A DNA stretch of 23,487 nt, from positions 1 to 23,487 of the forward strand of contig JAQWCP010000005.1 of assembly GCA_028705905.1 (NCBI GenBank), in the 5' to 3' direction. This DNA comes from Oscillospiraceae bacterium. Its GTDB lineage: Bacteria > Bacillota > Clostridia > Oscillospirales > Oscillospiraceae. The position numbers and the translations under genes are program-made. Every line of letters begins with the position of its first letter. The first letter of the stretch is position 1. Under the pieces are notes generated by a model. That model was given only the letters and a program-made list of their open reading frames with translations, made no database searches and was not told the origin of the DNA. This document shows positions 7,457 through 16,300 of this stretch, one piece after another.

Positions 7457-7468
7457 TTGGCACTATTT

Positions 7469-7744
7469 TTATTTGTTGACGGCATCCTTTAAGGACTTTC
7501 CGGCCTTAAACGCCGGCGTTTTGCAGGCGGCAATCTGCACAGCTTCGCCGGTGCGGGGGTTCTTGCCGTCACGCGCTGCGCGCTCACGCACCTCAAAGCT
7601 GCCGAAGCCGGGGAAGGATACCTTGTCGCCATCAGCCATTGCATCGGTCAAAACCTTGAGCATTGCCTTGACGGATTCCTCCGCCTGCTTCTTGGTCAAG
7701 CCGCTTTCAGCGGCAACCTTGTCTACAAATTCTGTTTTGGTCAT
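7469..7744 (-). CDS. HU-family DNA-binding protein
   Basis: A 91-residue histone-like protein. It begins MTKTEFVDKVA, has the dimerisation helices (SGLTKKQAEESVKAML), the GDKVSFPGFGSFEV strand region, a beta arm with RxxRxGKNPRTGE (about residues 53-64) and a normal AFKAGKSLKDAVN end. Such proteins bend DNA non-specifically and could help assemble the relaxosome or aid element recombination, an inference from position next to relaxase and MobC. I place the start at the ATG at 7744, 8 nt after GGAG; the ATG at 7750 is only 2 nt from it. The same frame is open upstream without a stop through a zinc-ribbon coding stretch up to 8065, so a longer fused product would exist if the frameshift there were bypassed. 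Confidence 0.93.
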   Translation of the reverse strand: MTKTEFVDKVAAESGLTKKQAEESVKAMLKVLTDAMADGDKVSFPGFGSFEVRERAARDGKNPRTGEAVQIAACKTPAFKAGKSLKDAVNK

Positions 7745-8094
7745 GTTCATAGCTCCTTTGTTTTTCTTGTTTTTGATTTTATTGCCATTCGTCCTTATCG
7801 ACGGAAAACGCATGGAAAGCTGTTCTTGCGCCATTGCCTTAACCTCGGGTCGTTTATCGGATGCACGGCTTTTCAGCCATGCAAGGTCAGCCTTTGACAG
7901 CCGCCACGGAAGATTGACAAGCCGATTCAGTGTTATTTCCTCTGCCTGTTTTTCCGGTGGTAAAGCGGCGCAGGTCTTACAAATATGGGCAGCGTGACCC
8001 TTGCCGGAAAACTTCTCATTTGCCCGATACTCACCGCAGACCTTGCAATAATGGCCATGCTTTTTCGTGGCAGCTCACCGCCTTTCCCTGACAT
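7745..8094 (-). pseudogene. Zinc-ribbon protein gene, frameshifted at an A-run and in frame with HU
   Basis: The frame leading into HU reads, from about 8067 down, HGHYCKVCGEYRANEKFSGKG, then HICKTCAALPPEKQAEE, then a basic helical part ending KIKNKKNKG. The CxxC...CxxC pair suggests a small zinc ribbon, and I recall similar short proteins next to HU genes on clostridial elements. Yet this frame has no ATG, GTG or TTG start before a TGA at 8077-8075. Two starts exist in other frames: ATG at 8094 and GTG at 8078. One extra A in the five-A run at 8061-8065 would join the ATG frame; one fewer A would join the GTG frame, which has a better Shine-Dalgarno (AGGGAAAGG). This is either a real single-base inactivation, a sequencing error, or slippage. 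No stop separates it from HU. Confidence 0.6.
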
Positions 8095-8105
8095 AAAGTG
8101 ATTTC

Positions 8106-8134
8106 AGTATAACGGATGGCCGGGAAAAAGTAAA
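8106..8134 (-). promoter_or_regulatory. Promoter for the zinc-ribbon/HU unit
   Basis: On the minus strand TTTACT (8134-8129), a 17-nt spacer and TATACT (8111-8106) form a plausible sigma-A promoter. Its -35 overlaps the tail of the upstream terminator, a common arrangement. A transcript would start near 8100, just upstream of the zinc-ribbon start codons. Confidence 0.6.
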
Positions 8135-8167
8135 TGCCGACAATGCGCTTACCCATTGTCGGCATTT
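8132..8167 (-). terminator. Rho-independent terminator after the CD1845-like gene
   Basis: A perfect 14-bp stem (AAATGCCGACAATG and its complement, loop of 8 nt) begins 9 nt past the stop at 8176. On the minus strand it is followed by a T-rich tail (TTTACTTTTT). The symmetrical A/T ends mean it could also stop transcripts from the opposite strand. Confidence 0.88.
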
Positions 8168-8175
8168 TATGTAGG

Positions 8176-8463
8176 TCAGTACACTCTGTCCTGAATAGCA
8201 AAGCGGAAGCGCTGCACAAGCCCCAGCAGCTTAACCGCTATCATGGGTATTCCAAAGGGGCTTACGATAAATGCCATGACCAGCAGGATAATTCCGTTTT
8301 GCACGGAGGTGGTAATCAGCACGGCGATTGCGAGGACGCTGAGCAGCGTCCCTGCAAGGCCGAACACCCACGCCGAGCAATAGAGCAGGCCGGAGCATAT
8401 CCACACAAACAGCGTGAGGACAATAATAACCGGCGCAAACAATATCTTCATCAGTATCCGCAT
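8176..8463 (-). CDS. Small membrane protein, CD1845-like
   Basis: A 95-residue, very hydrophobic protein with about three membrane segments (residues 5-25, 27-48 and 52-75) and a short basic C-terminal tail (LVQRFRFAIQDRVY). It resembles the CD1845 family of small ICE-encoded membrane proteins, by recollection of sequence. Function is unknown; a role at the cell envelope during conjugation or in regulating the host membrane would be speculation. Its ATG overlaps the stop of the preceding gene by one base (TAATG), so the two are translationally coupled, and a strong terminator follows. Confidence 0.8.
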   Translation of the reverse strand: MRILMKILFAPVIIVLTLFVWICSGLLYCSAWVFGLAGTLLSVLAIAVLITTSVQNGIILLVMAFIVSPFGIPMIAVKLLGLVQRFRFAIQDRVY

Positions 8464-8768
8464 TACTTTTCACCCTCCCTGCATTTTCGAGCCAGTGCCT
8501 GACACTCGGCATCAAGCTGCTTTTGCTCTGTGTCTGTCAAATCACGCTCACCGTCTGCCAGCCTCATTTCCGCAAAGCTGGCGTAGGAATCCAGCAGAGC
8601 ATTCAGCAGCGCTTCGGGCGTTGGGCAGTGGACGACATTGTTCCAGTCCTCTCGGTATTTGTCCCAGCCCATCACGGTGTAGCCGTGGGCAGTCAGCACC
8701 ACCTCATAGTCTGTGTCCTCCTTGAGATAGTCGGCAAAGACCTTTAATACGGCTTCATAAGTCAGCAT
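8463..8768 (-). CDS. Conserved ICE protein of unknown function
   Basis: A 101-residue soluble, acidic protein with no domain I can name. The N-terminal half (LTYEAVLKVFADYLKED, then VVLTAHGYTVMGWDKYRE) looks alpha/beta; the C-terminal half is helical and rich in Glu, Gln and Arg. I recall similar proteins beside the CD1845-like gene on Tn1549-type elements. The start at 8768 has a GGGAG about 10 nt upstream. It is coupled to the following membrane-protein gene by a one-base stop/start overlap and probably shares its job. Confidence 0.75.
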   Translation of the reverse strand: MLTYEAVLKVFADYLKEDTDYEVVLTAHGYTVMGWDKYREDWNNVVHCPTPEALLNALLDSYASFAEMRLADGERDLTDTEQKQLDAECQALARKCREGEK

Positions 8769-8809
8769 ATTTCATCAGCTCCCTGTGCTTTATTTCCGTT
8801 TCTACTATC

Positions 8810-8838
8810 AGAATAACGGAGGGTTTCGTATTTTGCAA
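8810..8838 (-). promoter_or_regulatory. Possible promoter upstream of the 8768 gene
   Basis: TTGCAA (8838-8833) and TATTCT (8815-8810) on the minus strand are 17 nt apart, each matching four of six consensus bases. It sits in the 103-bp gap between MobC and the small unknown gene. A short CCGTT/AACGG inverted repeat overlaps the -10. Confidence 0.35.
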
Positions 8839-8871
8839 GGATGCGGAGGATAGAAAATCGCAGCGCACATA

Positions 8872-9207
8872 TTATAGTTTTGCCAAAGAATCAAGAATTT
8901 TTACAGCCGCATCCCAAAGTCGCTCCTGATTTTGCTTTACATCCTCAATATCCGCATCATAAATGCGGCCCGTTTCATTTGCACGGCGGGCAAGCTGATT
9001 GAGGTTGTTGCCGGAATATCGCAGCAGAGAAACCAGCTCCTTTAGCTCCGGCAGCTCCAGCTTTAGAATGTAGCTGTCAATCGCCGCCTTGCGCAGATAC
9101 GCCGCCATGTTGGTTGTACCGGCCTGTGCCATTTTTTGCTCGATCAGCTCTCGTTCCTCTGGGGTAACACGAAACTTGAGCTGGACGGTGCGCTTTATCC
9201 CCGCCAT
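8872..9207 (-). CDS. mobC: MobC-like relaxosome accessory protein
   Basis: A 111-residue protein. The N-terminus (about residues 5-45, KRTVQLKFRVTPEERELIEQKM) looks like a ribbon-helix-helix DNA-binding fold; the middle carries LLRYSGNNLNQLARRANETG, the hallmark of MobC-type mobilization proteins. It should bind oriT and help the relaxase open the strands for nicking. I choose the ATG at 9207: it follows GGAG by about 8 nt and comes one base after the stop of the DUF3848/DUF3849 gene, whereas the longer open frame to 9345 runs over that gene. A TATAAT overlaps its stop codon, but no matching -35 is evident. Confidence 0.9.
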   Translation of the reverse strand: MAGIKRTVQLKFRVTPEERELIEQKMAQAGTTNMAAYLRKAAIDSYILKLELPELKELVSLLRYSGNNLNQLARRANETGRIYDADIEDVKQNQERLWDAAVKILDSLAKL

Positions 9208-9208
9208 A

Positions 9209-10303
9209 TCACAGCTCCATATTTTTGCTTTTCTTTTTTGTGGGAGCCTTGGGCGCAGGCGTGGTATTCTGCAGCTTATCCCGAACCGAGGGTCGGCGCT
9301 CTCGTAGGGGCTGATGTCGGTTTTCGTCCTTGGAAATGGTGGCAAACAGTCCCTTGCGATCCTTCATGCCGGAAAAGGTCAGCGAATCAAAGGGAAGCAT
9401 ATCGAATAATTTATCCTGCTCCTTTGTCCCTGCGCGCAGGAGAAAGTCCGGCGAGATCTGCGCCATGAAATGCGTACCGTTGGGGCTGTTCGGTTCCCGT
9501 GGGTCTTGCAGCTTACTGAGAATCCGCGACGCTTCCTGTTGAATGTCCTCCTTGGAGAGCGGCTGCGACAATGTATATTCCCGCCGCGCCTGTGTGACAA
9601 ACAAATCAAGCAGACCGGGGTGTGCTTTGTCAACGACAAACTCACGGTTACGATTGTCACCAAAGCTGTTTTCATCTTCAAAGACCGGAATCGTCCGCGC
9701 CCAATCCTTGTTGCGGTGGTCGATGCGTCCGTCCCAATCTTTTTCGCGCACGGTATTTGCAAGCACATAGAGTGTTCTGTCAAAGCCAAACTCGGTAATG
9801 ACCTGTTTTGCAGCATCGTGACCGAGGCAGTTATCCCGGTAATGATCTCGAATGGCATCATCAATGGCGTCCCGGCAGGCGATGTTGGCCTTGTGGGATG
9901 CACGGTATTGCGGCAGCTCGTCATTTTCTCTGGCATAGGTCGCCGGGTACTTGTAAAGCGGCGTTGCCAGCAGAGCCTTCCGCTGCTCCTGCTCCGTTTG
10001 AATAACGGTGTTAGCCCGGTCTGTGATGCAATCGAGGACAATCTCCATGTAGCCGGTTTCCCGATTTTCATACTCGCTGAACACATCTGCCAGCGGCGAG
10101 GGGGATTTCAAAAGTGCTGTTGCCTGTTCAGCAGAAACATCGTTATTCTCCAGCGACATCAAAATATCCTCACGCACGGTGTATTCGTAGGTGTGCTTTA
10201 GAATTTCTTCGGGCGGCTGCGTCAGCAGCCAGCCCCGGTATTTTTCCTGTTCCTCAAACATTTTTTCATAAAGCTGTGTATTCAATTTCTCAGTATCCAT
10301 CAT
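9209..10303 (-). CDS. DUF3848/DUF3849 protein of the transfer operon
   Basis: A 364-residue soluble protein. Residues 1-95 (LYEKMFEEQEKYRGWLL, HTYEYTVREDIL) match my recollection of DUF3848; about 115-215 (KYPATYARENDELPQYR, ACRDAIDDAI, FGFDRTLYVLANTV) match DUF3849. A third part, about 225-325, is unassigned. The last 30 residues are basic and contain RRPSVRDKL and a terminal NMEL, the tail shared with three other proteins of this operon. The first ATG overlaps the stop of the giant gene (ATGA); a second ATG follows directly at 10300 and is better spaced from GGAGG, so the true start may be one codon later. It probably acts with the giant polyvalent protein, but no biochemical role is known to me. 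Confidence 0.85.
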   Translation of the reverse strand: MMDTEKLNTQLYEKMFEEQEKYRGWLLTQPPEEILKHTYEYTVREDILMSLENNDVSAEQATALLKSPSPLADVFSEYENRETGYMEIVLDCITDRANTVIQTEQEQRKALLATPLYKYPATYARENDELPQYRASHKANIACRDAIDDAIRDHYRDNCLGHDAAKQVITEFGFDRTLYVLANTVREKDWDGRIDHRNKDWARTIPVFEDENSFGDNRNREFVVDKAHPGLLDLFVTQARREYTLSQPLSKEDIQQEASRILSKLQDPREPNSPNGTHFMAQISPDFLLRAGTKEQDKLFDMLPFDSLTFSGMKDRKGLFATISKDENRHQPLRERRPSVRDKLQNTTPAPKAPTKKKSKNMEL

Positions 10304-13300
10304 CTTACCTCCAAATCTTTTTTGTGGGTTTTATCGGGCGTGCCGTGAACGCATGGTGCTTTGAGCTTATCCAGTACAGATGGTCTGGCGCTTTTGGCGA
10401 TGTCCGTCTCGGCCATGCGCTCAATGGGTGTCTTATCGTCGATATTCAGTTCTGCGTTCAATTCAGCCAGCCGCACGGATTTTTGCTTTAACTCATCCTC
10501 CTGCGGAAACGGCTTTCCACGCTCACCCTTTGCCGATTCCATCTGCGCATACAAGTTGGCGAGCTTGTCTGCTACCGCCTGCCTGCGCTCAGTCATGGCG
10601 TTTAGGGCGTTGTCGATACGAACAAGATTGCCCTTTGCATCCCTACCCAAGGTGACACGGTGGGACATCTGCCCTTTGAGGGTGAGTATAAAATCCTTGC
10701 CGAAGTCCTCCACGGTCAGAGACATGGCAAAGCCACGATAGCTGCCGATTGCGACAGGCTCTAAGCCTTTTGCATCCTTACAGGCTTCTAAAATAGCAGC
10801 TCCGGCGTTGTCCTTGTCGGTGAGCACATCACCCTTGACCTCCATGCCGGCAAAGCCGTCAAGGGGATGGGGATGCGCGGCCAGCGTTGCCATATCCGCT
10901 TCAAAGCCGGAGATGAAGCCCTTGCTCTGTTCAATCTGTTCGGGGAAGAAGCGGAGCAAATTGTCCTCCAAGCGGTACTGCTGACTCTGGTGGCTGGACT
11001 TCATCAGGCGCAGCCGGGCAACATCCACATCCAAATCCATCTTCTCACGAATGCGGTCATCGCCTGCACACAGCGCCTTAATTTCCGCATAGGAAAGAGC
11101 CGTTTCGTCGATGTCCTCGCAGGAACGCACCGGGGATTTTGAGGTCATAATCTGCGAGATAAACTTTTGCTTATTTTCCACAGTTTGCCACAAATAGCTG
11201 TCAAATGTCCCCTCGGTGACATAGCGAAAAATGTGTACTTCCTTGTTTTTGTTGCCCTGCCGGATAATGCGCCCACTGCGCTGCTCTAAATCTCCCGGTC
11301 TCCACGGGCAGTCCAAATCATGGAGCGCCACAAGTCGATCCTGCACGTTCATGCCAGCACCCATCTTAAAGGTGCTGCCCATGAGCACACGCACCTGCCC
11401 GCTGCGTACCTTGGCGAACAATTCCTTCTTGCGCACCTCGGTGTTGGCCTCGTGGATGAAGGCAATCTGTTCACGGGGAATGCCCTGTGCCACCAGCTTT
11501 TCACGAATATCGTCATAGACGGAAAACGGCGGCTCCGGTGTTGCGTCCTCGGTGAGCTGCTCCAGTGCGTGTAATTCGGGGCTGTCCAGATTACCGGCTG
11601 CGGCCTTGGCAACCTTTTTTGCTGCGCTGCCCTTTGGCGTGGACAGGTCGCAAAACACTAATTGTGTCAGCTTTTCCTGCTGCCCTTCCTGCCAAATCTG
11701 CACGATGTTGCCCACGCATTTGTTGACCTTGCTGCTTGGGCCATCAGGCAGGTCGGGGTTAATGACACGCTGGTCAAGTCCCAGCTTGCGCCCGTCCGAG
11801 GTGATTTTGAGCATATTGTCTATTGAGGCATCCACGGAACCGGAATGGACGGCGGCAGCACGCTCGGAAAGCTGCTGCACCATTTCCTGCTGGAGTGCCG
11901 TAGGCTCGGCAACCTCATTGTGATATACGGGCGTCGGTGTGGGAAGATTGAGCTGGTCGGCGGTCTTGATGTCCGCCACCTCTTTGAACAGGGTCATCAG
12001 CTCCGGTAGATTAAAGAATTTTGCAAAGCGTGTTCTCGCACGGTAGCCTGTACCCTCGGGGGCAAGCTCGATGGCAGTCTGCGTCTCGCCAAAGGTGCTC
12101 GCCCAGCTATCAAAATGGGCAAGCCCCTGCCGCTTGATGGTGTCGTGCTGAAGGTATCGCTGCATGGTGAACAGCTCCGTCATAGAGTTGCTGACCGGGG
12201 TGCCGGTGGCAAACACCACGCCACGGCTATCGGTTATTTCATCAATGTAGCGGCATTTGAGAAGCATATCTGAGGATTTCTGCGCATCACTGGTGGATAG
12301 TCCTGCCACATTGCGCATTTTGGTGTAGAGGAACAGATTCTTAAAGCTGTGTGCTTCGTCCACATAGAGCCTGTCCACACCCAGCTGCTCGAAGGTCACA
12401 ACATCATCCTTGCGGTCAGAGGCGTTCAGCTTTTCCAGTCGTGTTTCCAAGCTTTTCTTGGTGCGCTCCAGCTGCTTTATGGTAAAGCGCTCTGCATGGC
12501 TGTTTTTCAGCTCCGTCAAACCGTCCTCAATCTCCCAAATCTGCTCCTGCAAGAGCCGTTCCTGACGCTCACGGGAAACAGGGATACGCTCAAACTGGCT
12601 GTGACCGAGAATAACCGCGTCATAATCGCCGGTGGCAATTCTGGCGCAAAACTTCTTGCGGTTGCGAGATTCAAAGTCTTTTTTCGTTGCTACAAGGATA
12701 TTTGCCGATGGGTAGAGCCGCAAAAACTCGCTTGCCCACTGCTCGGTGAGGTGATTGGGAACGGCAAACAACGGCTTTTGGCACAGTCCCAGCCGTTTGC
12801 TTTCCATTGCAGCGGCAATCATTTCAAAGGTTTTGCCTGCGCCCACCTCATGTGCAAGCAGCGTATTACCGCCGTAAAGGATATGCGCTACGGCGTTAAG
12901 CTGGTGCTCACGCAGTCGGATTTCAGGATTGATGCCGGAGAACACAATGTGCTGCCCGTCGTACTCACGGGGGCGAGTAGAGTTAAAAAGCTCATTATAT
13001 TTCGTGGTTAGCTCACGCCGCCTGTCCGGGTCCTTCCATATCCAGTCCTGAAAGGCATCCTTGATGGCCTGCTGCTTCTGCTGGGCGAGGGTGGTTTCCT
13101 TGCTGTTGAGCACGCGGCGCTCCTTGCCGTCAGGGTCATGTACGGTGTCGTAGATACGAATGTCACGAAGATTTAAGGTGTCCTCCAAAATGCGGTAGGC
13201 GTTGGCACGGTCTGTGCCGTAGGTAATATAGGCTGCAATATTGTTGTAGCCCGCCAGATTTTTGCCGGTAATGTTCCACTCGCCGGTGAACTCGGCAAAG

Positions 13301-16300
13301 CCCACCTGAATACTGCGCCGCTGGTAAAAGGGCGGCTCCAGCAATTCCTCCATAAATTCTTGGATGTACTCCTTGCCAATCCATGTAGCGACCAGCCGCA
13401 CCTCAATTTCGCTTGCGTCAAGGTCCTTCGGCTGCGCTGCACGCAGTGCTTCCACATTAACGGTGTAATCATCAGGAAACTGCTTGGCAGAGCGTTCTGC
13501 CCAATCAAGCTTTTGCCGAACATTGCCGGAAAGGTATTCATCGGCGGTCACATATTTTTCTTCGCGGCTATCGGCATAGCCATGCATGGGATTTAAGAAG
13601 ATAACACCTTTCAGCTCGTTAAAAAGCGTACTTTCGTCCTTGCCGGTGAGCTGACTCATGTATGGCATATCCACCTTCGCCCTTTCAGAGATGGAGAGCG
13701 CCAGCGCTTCAGAAGCTGTGTCCACAGCGGTCACAACCTCATGGGGCTTGATGGTGCGCTTGGTGAACATATCCGCCTTACGCGCCAAGTTGTTGTCCTC
13801 GTCCAGCACCTCCAGAGAGCAAAGCAGGTAGTAGGAGCTGTCGTCGGCAAAGGCAAGGGCGTTGCCACGGCTGTTGATAAGTCCGTATTTTTCGGTAAAG
13901 CCGTCATAAAGGTCGTTAAGCTCCACCTGTGTCCGGCGAATGGCAGCATCGGAGATAAAGCCGTCCATCTGCTGATTGATGAGCGTATGAACACAGTCAC
14001 GCAGGCCCACCATGCCCTTTACCCGTTCAATGGCGGTGGCGTTGAGGTTCGGGCGCACCATGCGGCTGTTTTCACGGTAGTACACGCTGCCGTCTACCAC
14101 GGTGTAGGAATAGTTTTTCACATTCGGGTCTGCCGGAATAGAGGTGTCAATGGCTTCGCCGTCGCCCAGGTCGGGCAGCTCCGCTTCAGCATACTGACCG
14201 CCGATATGCTGCACTGCCTCATGGAGCTGATCGGCAAGGCTTATGCCCTCGATGGGCGCGACGGTGAAATCCTGTCTGCCGTACTGGGTGCTTTCCGAGG
14301 TCTGCTCGCCCAGCACCATTTCAGGGTGCTCCACAAAGTAGCTGTTGATTGCAAAGCCATCCTTGTTTTCGCCAAGGTGTAGCCAGTCGGCATCAATCTC
14401 AATGGGGCGGTCACGCTTTTGCAAAAAAATGATGTCGGAAACTACCTCTGTACCTGCGTTTGCCTTAAATGCGTTGTTGGGCAGACGGATAGCACCGAGA
14501 AGCTCCGCACGCCGGGCAATATATTTGCGCACCTCCGGAGACTGCTTATCCATCGTATAGCGTGAAGTAACAAAGGCAATCACACCGCCGCTTCTAACCT
14601 GGTCGAGGGTCTTGGCAAAGAAGTAGTCGTGAATGGAAAAACCGAGCTTGTTATAAGCCCGGTCATTGACACTGTATTGTCCAAAGGGTACATTGCCGAT
14701 TGCGAGGTCAAAGAAATCCCGCCTGTCGGTGGTTTCAAAGCCTGCCACAGTGATGTCGGCATTGGGGTAAAGCTGCTTGGCGATTCTGCCGGTGATGCTG
14801 TCCAGCTCCACGCCATAGAGCTTGCTTGCGCTCATTTCCTCCGGCATACAGCCGAAGAAATTGCCCACACCCATTGCAGGCTCCAAGATGTTACCGGTCT
14901 GAAAGCCCATATTGCCCACGGCCTCATAGATAGCGCGGATAACGGTGGGGCTTGTATAGTGGGCATTGAGGGTGGACGCTCTTGCGGCGGCGTATTCCTC
15001 CGGGGAGAGCGTGGCATACAGCTCCCCAAATTCATTCGCCCATGCAGCCTTATTTTCGTCGAATGCGTCTGCTAAACCGCCCCAGCCCACATATCTTGAA
15101 AGCACCTCCTGCTCATCGGGCGTGGCCTGTCTGCCGTCAAACTCCAATTCTTTCAGCAGATTGATGGCATCCATATTCATACGAAACTTGGCTTTTGCAC
15201 CGCCTACACCAAGGGCATCCTCGGTGATACGGAAGTTTTCAACGGGAGGTTGAATATCCGGTGCTGTCTGCTCCGGCTGCGGGTATCGCTCCATCAGGCG
15301 CTCAAAGCTCTCTGTGCTCTCAGCGCGGAAGATGGGATAACGGAGCGTTGGGTCACGGAGCTGAATGGAGGAATCTCTGACCTCTGTGACAAGAAAGGGT
15401 TTGCCATCTTCTAAATAGACGGTATCGCCCACGGAATATGGAAACGGCGGTTCGGGATGAAGGACAGCTTGAACCCTGTCGCGCAAACCGGGAATATCTT
15501 TCAACTCGGCACTGTCTATAAACTGAGAGGCTTCGTCCCAAGTATCAAACACGGTAGGGTAATCAGCGTAATCACCGAAATAAATGGGGGTTTGCTCGGT
15601 AGGACGAAAAGGAAAACCGCCTAACTCCATAGCTTCAACGATACGCTGCTGCTCCGGCGTAAGTGATGTCAAGACCTTCTGCCGGTACGCCATACGTTCG
15701 GCTTCATAATCCGCCGCTTCCTGCGCCAGACTGGGAAGCTCCGGCTGCTGTGTTGTCGGTTCATGGGAAAAGCCGTCACGCTCCTGCTCATACATGGCAC
15801 GAAGGACAGGCGCGATCTCGTTCCAGCCAAAGGACAGATGAGTACTAAACTTATCATGGATATTGATTGCAAGACCGTTTGCGGATGCGAAATAGTCCGC
15901 CGTTTCGCCGCTGAGCAGGGTCATTGTCTCGGCTGTACCTGCGTAGGCGTCGCCCATCCTTTGCGCGATAGCGACGTTATCGTCTCCGTCTCGGAGCCAA
16001 CCGCCGATTTTATCCTTTTCCAGATAGTCCAGTAAACCGCCGTCCCCGGTGAGAATGTCCTGCAAGTCGGCATCGGTCAAATCCAGCCCTGCGGCAGTCT
16101 TTATGGGTGTCGTTTCCTGCCACAGCTGCGTTGCGGCATCATCGGGGTAATCCCCGAAAATGCGGAGATATTTCTTGTCTTGCAGGTCATAAATGGCTGC
16201 GCCATCGTAGGCAAAGCCGTCCGCTTCCAGCGTTCCGTCCACATAGCCCTGTGCAACTTTTTCGGCTTCTTGTAGCGCCCGGTATTCCAGCTTTTCGTCA

